The position numbers were made by a program, and so were the translations under genes. This document shows positions 1 to 5,097 of a stretch of 5,319 nucleotides of DNA, in pieces. Numbering within the stretch: the first letter of the stretch is position 1; every line of letters begins with the position of its first letter. The DNA comes from Clostridiaceae bacterium (GTDB lineage Bacteria; Bacillota; Clostridia; Saccharofermentanales; UBA5734): positions 1 through 5,319 of the forward strand of contig JAAYFZ010000062.1 of assembly GCA_012727965.1 (NCBI GenBank), given 5' to 3'. The notes under the pieces were generated by a model. That model saw nothing but the letters and a program-made list of their open reading frames with translations. It searched no databases and was not told where the DNA came from.

Positions 1-200
1 ACTCGCTCTTCAATAATTCTTCTGGTCTGCATGGTCTGAGACGACATGGATTCATCGATTTGTTTGATCATGGCGTCTCTGGCCATCAGATAACTGACAG
101 CAGTAAGACTGAGACATGCCAGCGCTACAAGAAGAGCGATCATGGTCATCAGTCTGGATTTGATGCTCTTGAACTTAATCAGATTTTTTAGACGCGACAT
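1..200 (-). CDS. N-terminus of a membrane receptor, probable methyl-accepting chemotaxis protein (partial)
   Basis: Only the first 66 codons lie in the window; the gene continues past base 1. The translation opens with a basic cytoplasmic leader (MSRLKNLIKFKSIKSR), followed by one hydrophobic segment at about residues 18-40 (MTMIALLVALACLSLTAVSY and onward). After that comes a charged stretch (about 41-66) with ARDAMIKQIDESMSS and TRRIIEER, which looks like the first extracytoplasmic helix of a sensor domain. This arrangement is typical of chemoreceptors, and the gene directly follows cheY-cheA-cheW, so an MCP that signals through the CheA/CheW made next door is the best reading. A sensor histidine kinase or GGDEF protein could start the same way, because no HAMP or signalling domain is in view. 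The start at 200 is supported by an AGGAGG at 210-215, nine bases upstream. In this frame a stop at 234-236 precedes it with no other ATG between. Confidence 0.75.
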   Translation of the reverse strand, partial: MSRLKNLIKFKSIKSRLMTMIALLVALACLSLTAVSYLMARDAMIKQIDESMSSQTMQTRRIIEER

Positions 201-209
201 TGCATATGT

Positions 210-215
210 CCTCCT
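210..215 (-). promoter_or_regulatory. Ribosome binding site of the receptor gene
   Basis: On the minus strand this reads AGGAGG, a perfect Shine-Dalgarno core. It lies nine bases before the ATG at 198-200, which opens the receptor frame. A second ATG at 203-205 sits only four bases from it, but that frame stops after five codons (MQCRV), so the site selects the start at 200. Confidence 0.8.
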
Positions 216-280
216 AAATTCTTTTCGCAGTTCTTATGAAAACAACTCTTTTCCGTACAGTGAATATTATTAATAGTCGT

Positions 281-317
281 CATGCTTTGACCGTTCTTGC
301 AGTCAGTCCGCAGCATG
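281..317 (-). repeat. Nested inverted repeat in the receptor-gene leader
   Basis: The outer arms are CATGCT at 281-286 and AGCATG at 312-317 (perfect, 6 bp). Inside them, TGAC at 288-291 pairs with GTCA at 302-305 (4 bp) around a ten-base loop. As RNA from the minus strand this could form a two-tier hairpin about 80 bases upstream of the receptor start codon. No U tract follows it, so it is not an intrinsic terminator. The arms are short and the fold could be coincidental. Confidence 0.3.
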
Positions 318-336
318 GCAGTCGTTTTTATATATG

Positions 337-351
337 TTATTCCCTGAATAA
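337..351 (-). repeat. Short perfect inverted repeat downstream of cheW
   Basis: TTATTC at 337-342 and GAATAA at 346-351 are perfect complements around a three-base loop, about 33 bases past the cheW stop. The stem is AT-rich and no T run follows on the minus strand. It is unlikely to be an efficient terminator and at most might mark an mRNA 3' end. Confidence 0.25.
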
Positions 352-383
352 TGGATTATATGCTTGATTATTCCAATCGCTGA

Positions 384-875
384 TCAATTATCCAGCAGGG
401 TGCCGTACTCTTCTCTGGTCAGAATACGATCAGTATCTATAATCAGTTTGATTTCATCGCCAACCTTGCCGATACCACTGATGAAGCGATTGCTGAAACC
501 TGTTCTGCCGTCAGGCGGCAGATCGATATTATTGTCTTCGATATTGATGACTTCAGCTACCTGATCGACGATCAGACCGACTGAAACCTCCCTGATATCG
601 ACTACTACAATACAGGTCCTGTCATGGTATTCCTGAAGGGGCTTCTTGAAACGGGCGCGCATGTCAAGTACAGGTATGATCCTGCCGCGCAGATTTATGA
701 TACCGCGCAGATATGAAGGCATATCAGGCACCTCAGTGATCGACTGCATACCGATGATCTCGGTTACATATCTTATCTCGATGCCATAGGTTTCTTCACC
801 CAGGTCGAAGGTGAGATATTTGCCCTGCATGCTGTCCTCATCCAAGAGTCTCTCCATGCTTCTGTCTTCCTGCAT
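384..875 (-). CDS. cheW: Chemotaxis adaptor protein CheW
   Basis: A cytoplasmic scaffold that couples the CheA kinase to receptor arrays. The 163-residue product is a single CheW-like domain (about 17-155), slightly long for the family because of a charged N-terminal extension of about 15 residues. Family hallmarks are visible: KYLTFDLGEETYGIEI (19-34), VTEIIG (37-42, with the conserved Glu39), YLRGIINLRGRIIPVLDMR (55-73, with conserved Arg63 in NLRGR), GLIVDQVAEVI (100-110) and a C-terminal ISGIGKVGDEIKLIID strand pair. There is no receiver domain, so this is CheW and not CheV. Its ATG lies two bases past the cheA stop, and its Shine-Dalgarno is inside the last codons of cheA, which implies translational coupling. 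Met7 is a possible alternative start, but the ribosome site favours Met1. Confidence 0.96.
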   Translation of the reverse strand: MQEDRSMERLLDEDSMQGKYLTFDLGEETYGIEIRYVTEIIGMQSITEVPDMPSYLRGIINLRGRIIPVLDMRARFKKPLQEYHDRTCIVVVDIREVSVGLIVDQVAEVINIEDNNIDLPPDGRTGFSNRFISGIGKVGDEIKLIIDTDRILTREEYGTLLDN

Positions 876-877
876 GA

Positions 878-3118
878 TTACAAACCTCCTTCTCTGCTGC
901 GCTGACGTTCAACCAGACCATTTATATCAAGTATCAGACTAATAGTGCCGTCGCCCAGAATCGTACAGCCGGTAACACCCTCGATATGACCGAGGTATAT
1001 AGGAACCGGTTTAACGACTACCTGATGTTCACCCACCAATTGATCGGCGAAAACACAAACAGATCTGCTCTCATGCTCGACCACCAGAAGTATGCCAGCC
1101 TTCAGGTCAGTCACTGCAGCCTTGATATCAAAAGTCTTATGAAGCCTGATGATCTCATGACTCTTGCCGCGGATCATAATCAGCTCATTGCCGTCCGAAT
1201 CGACGATCAGTTTCTCATCACGAACGCGGAAAGCTTCGCGAATCAGAGTGATCGGAATCGTATAACGTTTATCGCTGACGGTAATTTCCATACCGTCGAT
1301 AATTGCCAGTGTCAGAGGAATCTTGATCTGGAAGGCAGTACCTTCTCCTGGAGCGCTGTCGATCGTTAGCTTGCCGCCGATCTTCTCAAGATTTTTGGTG
1401 ACAACATCCATACCGACACCACGTCCTGAGTACTCAGTAACTTCTTCCTTGGTCGAAAAACCGGGTTTGAGAACGAAGCTCCAGACCTCGCGGTCGCTGA
1501 GATCTTTGCCGTCACCCTCTATCAGACCATTGGTTCTTGCCTTCGCGATTATATTTTCACGGTTCATACCGCGGCCGTCATCACGGACTGTCAGCCAGAC
1601 ATCTCCGCCCTCTGTACGGGCTTCCAGGAAGATCGTACCAACCTCAGGTTTGCCGGCCTGTACTCTGTCTTCCGCGTTTTCCAGACCATGGTCCAGCGAA
1701 TTGCGGATAAGATGCATCAGAGGATCGGAAATCGAATCGATAACATTCTTATCGACCTCAGTCTCTTCGCCGATAATTTTGAGTATTACCTGCTTATCAA
1801 GCTTCCTGCTCATATCACGAACGAGACGCTGCATACTTTGGAAAGTGCCGGCAATCGGCACCATGCGGATCGACATAACGATATCCTGCAGCTCAGAAGT
1901 AATCTTCTTAAGCTGATTGGTTGCCTTCTCAAAACCCTTGATATTCTCAGTAAACTTGGCGATCTCAGGATGGTTTATGACCATCATCTCGGATATGACC
2001 AGCTCGCCGACCATATTCATCAGGGTATCAAGCTTGCTGACATTTACACTGATAAAATTCTGTTTAGCCAAACTGCGTGTACCAGCGACCTTCTGATCAG
2101 TGGCACTGGTGTCGGCAGCCTTGACGGCATCTGCACCTGCAAGTATTTTCTTCGCCTTCTCGTCGAGATCTTCCTCAGGCATCAAATCACGCTCAGCCGC
2201 TGTCAGTTTCCTGGCAGGAGCTTGTTCTTCTGGCTCTAGATCTACAACTACAGCGCGTTCGACCGGCTCAAAAATCTCGATATTCTTGATATAAATAACA
2301 TTTGATTCCAGATACTGCGCCAGTTCATTAGGTGCCATTCTGGTATCCAGCCAGACCGTGAAGCCATGATCATGGACAAACGGTGTAGCAATTTCGTCGG
2401 CATCAAGATCAGCCGGTTCCTGATTGAGTATCCTCGCTACCTCTTCGAGTCTGGTCACAGCGGTAAAAGCCCTGAGATTCTCCATCTGGCAGTTCTCGTC
2501 GAAGTTCATCCAGACCTGATAGTCATAATCAAGAGCATTTTCAGCGACGCTGTCCTCAGTATCAGGGATACCACGAGCATGACTGACCTGCGCTGGAGTA
2601 TTACTAAATACAGGCTCAGCATCATTACTATTAACATCAGCAGAAGCTGACAGTTTAGGAGAATTATTCTTGGATGCAGCAGCGGCAGCCAAGTCAGCAG
2701 GGGCGCCTGCTTCACTGCTCTGCAGCTCTCTTAGATATTCCTCGATCTGCTCGACTGTATCACTGGCCTCCATCGAGGCCTCTTCGCCGTCCTCAATTCT
2801 ATGAATCTCGGCCTTCATGGTATCGAGCACTGCCAGTACTATATCGCTAAGTCTTAAAAAATCTATCTCAGGATCCTTGTCTCGGATGAAGTAAAAGAGA
2901 TCCTCCACCTTATGTGCTGTCTTGGACAGCATGCCATATTCCATCATAGCCGAAGAGCCCTTGATGGTATGCATTACGCGGAATATCTCATTGATTGCTT
3001 CATCATCGAATTGACGTCTGGCTTCACAGTCTACCAGAATAAGCTCTGCCTTCTCAAGCAGACTGTTACTCTCATAGAGAAAAGCCTCCAATAATGGATC
3101 TACGTTCATATTTGCCAT
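878..3118 (-). CDS. cheA: Chemotaxis histidine kinase CheA
   Basis: The central chemotaxis kinase: it autophosphorylates on a histidine in response to receptors and passes the phosphate to CheY. At 746 residues it is somewhat longer than E. coli CheA. Domains in order: P1 histidine phosphotransfer (about 1-130) with phospho-acceptor His50 in VMHTIKGSS; an Ala/Ser/Asn-rich linker (about 133-195); a P2-type response-regulator docking domain (about 197-285) with FDENCQMENLRAF and HGFTVWL; an acidic linker (about 286-352); P3 dimerisation helices (about 353-415, VSKLDTLMNMVGELVISEM); P4 ATPase (about 416-605) with N box HLIRNSLDHGLE (469-480), G1 DDGRGM (513-518), F box PGFSTKEE and G2 GRGVGMD (565-571); and P5 CheW-like (about 606-740). 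All catalytic motifs are intact. It starts 12 bases after cheY, with a modest AGGTG ribosome site. An alternative start is Met4. Confidence 0.97.
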   Translation of the reverse strand: MANMNVDPLLEAFLYESNSLLEKAELILVDCEARRQFDDEAINEIFRVMHTIKGSSAMMEYGMLSKTAHKVEDLFYFIRDKDPEIDFLRLSDIVLAVLDTMKAEIHRIEDGEEASMEASDTVEQIEEYLRELQSSEAGAPADLAAAAASKNNSPKLSASADVNSNDAEPVFSNTPAQVSHARGIPDTEDSVAENALDYDYQVWMNFDENCQMENLRAFTAVTRLEEVARILNQEPADLDADEIATPFVHDHGFTVWLDTRMAPNELAQYLESNVIYIKNIEIFEPVERAVVVDLEPEEQAPARKLTAAERDLMPEEDLDEKAKKILAGADAVKAADTSATDQKVAGTRSLAKQNFISVNVSKLDTLMNMVGELVISEMMVINHPEIAKFTENIKGFEKATNQLKKITSELQDIVMSIRMVPIAGTFQSMQRLVRDMSRKLDKQVILKIIGEETEVDKNVIDSISDPLMHLIRNSLDHGLENAEDRVQAGKPEVGTIFLEARTEGGDVWLTVRDDGRGMNRENIIAKARTNGLIEGDGKDLSDREVWSFVLKPGFSTKEEVTEYSGRGVGMDVVTKNLEKIGGKLTIDSAPGEGTAFQIKIPLTLAIIDGMEITVSDKRYTIPITLIREAFRVRDEKLIVDSDGNELIMIRGKSHEIIRLHKTFDIKAAVTDLKAGILLVVEHESRSVCVFADQLVGEHQVVVKPVPIYLGHIEGVTGCTILGDGTISLILDINGLVERQRSREGGL
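885..891 (-). promoter_or_regulatory. cheW ribosome binding site embedded in the cheA 3' end
   Basis: The minus strand reads AAGGAGG nine bases before the cheW ATG. These bases also encode part of the CheA C-terminus (residues EGG of REGGL). This places the site within a translated region and fixes the cheW start at 875. Confidence 0.85.
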
Positions 3119-3130
3119 GATTACACCTGC

Positions 3131-3484
3131 TTACAGTTTAGCCAGAGCGGCGATTACGGTTTCTTCCTTGAAAGGTTTAACAATGAAGCCCTTGGCTCCG
3201 GACATTACGGCTTCCTTGACCATGCCCTGCTGACCCATGGCTGTCATCATGACGATCTTGGCATCGCCATTGATCTGCATGATTGCCTTGAGAGCTGCCA
3301 GGCCATCCATCTCCGGCATGGTTATATCAAGTGTAACGATATCCGGTTTCAGCTCGTTAAACTTCACCACAGCTACCTTGCCGTTCTCGGCCTCTCCGAT
3401 CACGGTATAGCCATTCTTCTCTAGCATGTTCTTGATGGTAACCCGCATAAAAGCGGCATCATCTACGATCAAAACTGTTTTCAT
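3131..3484 (-). CDS. cheY: Chemotaxis response regulator CheY
   Basis: A single receiver domain of 117 residues with no output domain. It is the expected acceptor of phosphate from the CheA encoded just downstream, and would act by binding the flagellar switch (FliM, with FliY where present). The whole receiver signature is present: acidic pair Asp8-Asp9 (LIVDDAAFMR), phospho-acceptor Asp53 (VTLDITMPEMDG), Thr81 (MMTAMGQ), aromatic switch residue Phe100 (KGFIVKPF) and Lys103. The switch position is Phe rather than the Tyr106 of E. coli CheY, and both are aromatic. It is the first gene after a sigma-28-type promoter and lies 12 bases before cheA. The ATG at 3484 has a GGGGG element seven bases upstream, which is an imperfect Shine-Dalgarno. 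Confidence 0.96.
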   Translation of the reverse strand: MKTVLIVDDAAFMRVTIKNMLEKNGYTVIGEAENGKVAVVKFNELKPDIVTLDITMPEMDGLAALKAIMQINGDAKIVMMTAMGQQGMVKEAVMSGAKGFIVKPFKEETVIAALAKL

Positions 3485-3539
3485 GTTTTTGCCCCCATTT
3501 ATAATTCTTCACCATTTTTGGCATCATGGTCATATTAAT

Positions 3540-3567
3540 ATATCGTTGAACTATTGCAATAACTTTA
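3540..3567 (-). promoter_or_regulatory. Candidate sigma-28/SigD promoter for cheY-cheA-cheW
   Basis: On the minus strand the -35 region reads TAAAGTTA (3560-3567) and the -10 region AACGATAT (3540-3547), separated by 12 bases. The known flagellar sigma-28 consensus is TAAAGTTT-N11-GCCGATAA (TAAA-N15-GCCGATAT in B. subtilis). The match is seven of eight in the -35 and six of eight against the B. subtilis -10. Transcription would start near 3532-3534, giving a leader of about 48 bases before cheY. A weaker sigma-A-like pair (TTGCAA at 3554-3559, TAATAT at 3532-3537, spacer 16) overlaps it. The match is by eye and no start site has been mapped. Confidence 0.65.
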
Positions 3568-3612
3568 CTATAAACTTAAAAAGAAATGCTTAAGCTAAAA
3601 TAGTTCATATTT

Positions 3613-3641
3613 CAGCCCTCGCATTATCTCATAATGGCCTG
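3613..3641 (-). repeat. Imperfect hairpin downstream of the yaaR-like gene
   Basis: CATTAT (3622-3627) and ATAATG (3631-3636) form a perfect six-base stem with a three-base loop. Flanking CAG/CTG and CC/GG matches could extend it with an internal loop and a mismatch. It lies about 20 bases after the stop codon. No U tract follows on the minus strand, so it fits a processing or 3'-end-protecting hairpin better than an intrinsic terminator. The assignment is tentative. Confidence 0.3.
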
Positions 3642-3660
3642 TTCATTACCACCTGACGGC

Positions 3661-4116
3661 TCACAAAAACATATCAAGAATCATACCTCGTATGGAATCT
3701 ATACGTTCAAGCACATCAAGCTGATCCTGCTGCTCGCTGACCAGCTGTTTGGCAATCTCATTTATTTCTTCATTGACAGTTTTCACTGTTGAGAAAACCT
3801 TGTTTCTGTTTCTGGCATTAAAAGAGCTCTCACTGTCGAAGGAAAAACCGTTGTCCACAGTCTCATGGAAAAATTCAGTGATCAGAGTACGATACTTAAA
3901 CAGTTCGCTCAGATCCATGCGCTCTCCGAGCCTGCTGCCCTGATCGAATATCTTGCCCTGGAGCTCGCTCATGTACTCTTGCCAGGACTCCTGACTGTGT
4001 TCCTTGACCTGCCGGGAGAACACCTCATTTTGCTGTGAACCCTTGCGGTTACGCTCAGCAGCCGGCTGTATAGCGGTATCAGCACCAACACTGGTAACTG
4101 CATCGATTCTTGCCAT
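3661..4116 (-). CDS. YaaR/DUF327 family protein of unknown function
   Basis: A soluble, mostly helical protein of 151 residues without signal peptide or membrane segment. The first 40 residues are polar and probably disordered. The rest matches the YaaR (DUF327) pattern as I remember it from B. subtilis YaaR: QGSRLGERMDLSELFKYRTLI (about 59-79), then EFFHETVDNGFSF, a basic ARNRNKVF stretch, and a C-terminal helix ending in LERIDSIRGMILDMF. No catalytic motif is visible and the family's molecular role is not known to me. Its place between a FliT-like gene and cheY suggests a motility-related job; this is inference. A start at 4122 is possible, but the AAAGGGGG at 4126-4133 is only three bases from that ATG and nine from the ATG at 4114-4116, so I prefer the latter. 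Confidence 0.82.
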   Translation of the reverse strand: MARIDAVTSVGADTAIQPAAERNRKGSQQNEVFSRQVKEHSQESWQEYMSELQGKIFDQGSRLGERMDLSELFKYRTLITEFFHETVDNGFSFDSESSFNARNRNKVFSTVKTVNEEINEIAKQLVSEQQDQLDVLERIDSIRGMILDMFL

Positions 4117-4125
4117 GATCATTCT

Positions 4126-4133
4126 CCCCCTTT
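4126..4133 (-). promoter_or_regulatory. Ribosome binding site that decides the yaaR-like start
   Basis: The minus strand reads AAAGGGGG, which can pair with the 16S anti-Shine-Dalgarno through one G-U wobble. The spacing is nine bases to the ATG at 4114-4116 but three bases to the ATG at 4120-4122, so the downstream start is favoured and the protein would begin MARIDAV. Confidence 0.6.
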
Positions 4134-4162
4134 CATAAAATAATAAGCTAAGTTATCTTAGG

Positions 4163-4612
4163 TCAGCCCTTGGTATCTAAAAAGATACTGCCGCTGCCTA
4201 TGCTGTCCTTCTCATAAGTCTGTACCATACGCTGATTTTTTACCTCACGCAGCACAGTTTTGTATTGTTCACTTCTTAAGAGAGCTGCCTCGCGATTGAC
4301 TGTATCCTTCTGCTGTATATCCGATAGCAGCTGCTGTCTCTTGGTCAGAACTGATTCGAGCTGATCAGGCATATTTTTTTCGAGATCAAGATCCATTGCT
4401 ATCCTGGTCTTGCGGACCTGACGATTAAGATCATCGATGCTGTCCATCAGTTCCTGACGCTTCTCCAGAAGTTCGGAAAACTTATCAGTCTCATCAAGAT
4501 CAAGCGCTTCACTCATCGCATCAGTAAGAGTGAGCATCTTATCCAGCCTTATATTGATCTGGTCGATCAGCTGCTGCAGCAGAACAAGCTGCTTATGCAT
4601 ATCTGTATTCAT
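4163..4612 (-). CDS. FliT/FlgN-like flagellar chaperone, coiled-coil protein
   Basis: A 149-residue, highly charged, almost wholly helical protein rich in Leu, Gln, Asp and Lys, with no membrane segment. Heptad-like patterning suggests coiled coil at about 5-105. It follows fliS directly, where many flagellated bacteria encode FliT, the FliD export chaperone. The segment FSELLEKRQELMDSIDDLN (45-63) resembles the LL-x-R-x-x-L helix of FliT and FlgN family members. A second, similar segment (LESVLTKRQQLLSDIQQKD, 85-103) forms an apparent internal repeat. The C-terminus ends in a short Gly/Ser stretch and IFLDTKG. These families diverge strongly, so the assignment rests on context, size and helical pattern; FlgN (hook-filament junction chaperone) is an equal alternative. 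GGGAGG six bases before the ATG supports this start. Confidence 0.65.
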   Translation of the reverse strand: MNTDMHKQLVLLQQLIDQINIRLDKMLTLTDAMSEALDLDETDKFSELLEKRQELMDSIDDLNRQVRKTRIAMDLDLEKNMPDQLESVLTKRQQLLSDIQQKDTVNREAALLRSEQYKTVLREVKNQRMVQTYEKDSIGSGSIFLDTKG

Positions 4613-4650
4613 ACTGCCCCTCCCTACCGATACAACGGCAAAAGTCGAGC

Positions 4651-5052
4651 CTAGAGACTTGCCGCGCTGCCGCTGCCGCTCTTCTGCTGCTTAACCATCT
4701 GTTCCCAGGTATCTCTAAGTTCAACCAGCAGTGATTCGATACTATCCAATCTAGTCGTACTATTCTCCACATTGGCCGTAATCAATTCATTTAGAAAATA
4801 ATCATAAAGAGCATAAAGTGAATCCGAGAGTTCGAAGTCAAAATCAAGCGTATTGATCAGCTCACTTACTATTTCCTGCGCCTTCTGCAGTGCGCTGTTG
4901 CGTTCCGCGGCCATATTCTCATTGATTGCCAGTCTAGCAAGTCTAACCTGCTTCAGACAACCATCATAGAGCATTAACACCAGTTCACCCGGTCCGGCTG
5001 TCAGGACACTCTGTTCTCTATACTGATTATAACCATTATTGGTGTACATCAT
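4651..5052 (-). CDS. fliS: Flagellar export chaperone FliS
   Basis: A cytoplasmic chaperone that binds the C-terminal region of flagellin, stops premature polymerisation and delivers it to the export apparatus. The 133-residue product has the usual family length and the N-terminal signature NGYNQYREQSVLTAGPGELV (6-25), followed by LMLYDGCLKQVRLA. The helical bundle continues through ELINTLDFDFELSDSLYALYDYF, a hallmark of FliS, to RDTWEQMVKQ. The tail KSGSGSAASL is flexible. It lies 45 bases downstream of fliD and 38 bases upstream of the FliT-like gene, as in the common fliD-fliS-fliT order. The start is uncertain by one codon because two ATGs are adjacent (5052 and 5049). An AAAGGA ribosome site at 5066-5071 is 13 bases from the first, which is longer than ideal. 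Confidence 0.96.
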   Translation of the reverse strand: MMYTNNGYNQYREQSVLTAGPGELVLMLYDGCLKQVRLARLAINENMAAERNSALQKAQEIVSELINTLDFDFELSDSLYALYDYFLNELITANVENSTTRLDSIESLLVELRDTWEQMVKQQKSGSGSAASL

Positions 5053-5097
5053 AATTTAAGCTACATCCTTTCTGCTGATGGTCTAAACTATACCTGT

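Larger units (their letters stand above)
201..383 (-). other. Intergenic leader between cheW and the receptor gene
   Basis: This 183-base gap follows the cheW stop. It is much wider than the gaps inside cheY-cheA-cheW, so the receptor may have separate control. Minus-strand elements seen: a TATAAT-like hexamer without a good -35 box near the cheW end; a small AT-rich hairpin at 337-351; nested inverted repeats at 281-317; and the Shine-Dalgarno at 210-215. There is no GC-rich stem followed by a T run, so I see no intrinsic terminator after cheW and read-through from the che genes remains possible. No convincing promoter was found. Confidence 0.5.
3485..3660 (-). other. Intergenic region between the yaaR-like gene and cheY
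   Basis: This 176-base, AT-rich gap separates the flagellar assembly genes from the chemotaxis genes. It contains an imperfect hairpin just past the yaaR-like stop (3613-3641), the sigma-28-type promoter (3540-3567), and the cheY leader with a small ACCAT/ATGGT inverted repeat and a G-rich ribosome site at 3492-3496. No T-tailed intrinsic terminator is visible, so upstream transcripts may read into cheY. Confidence 0.6.

Noticed and set aside
281..310. c-di-GMP-I riboswitch-like CAAAGC stretch in the receptor leader
   Set aside because: The conserved upstream AAACC-type segment, tetraloop stem and receptor helix are not present, so only a short chance match remains.
304..330. Possible sigma-28 promoter for the receptor gene (TAAA at 327-330, GCGGACTG at 304-311, 15-base spacer)
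   Set aside because: Spacing is right, but the -10 matches only about four of eight consensus bases and the rest of the -35 does not match. Too weak to list as a feature.
986..1369. Plus-strand open frame of 127 codons opposite cheA, and similar plus-strand frames at 1323-1916 and 1688-2239
   Set aside because: All lie antisense within the strongly supported cheA frame. Their translations show no recognisable domain, and they read as antisense shadows of cheA codon usage.
2506..2715. Minus-strand open frame of 69 codons inside cheA in another frame
   Set aside because: It overlaps the low-complexity linker and P2 start of CheA, where the cheA frame is uninterrupted. The leucine-rich translation looks like a frame-shifted shadow.
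3415..3526. Upstream open frame overlapping cheY in the minus-strand leader (ATG near 3526, out of frame with cheY)
   Set aside because: It has no Shine-Dalgarno and a non-distinctive translation, and it runs into the cheY coding sequence. No sign of a real leader peptide.
3485..3660. Intrinsic terminator between the yaaR-like gene and cheY
   Set aside because: The hairpin at 3613-3641 has an interrupted AT-rich stem and is not followed by a U tract on the transcribed strand.
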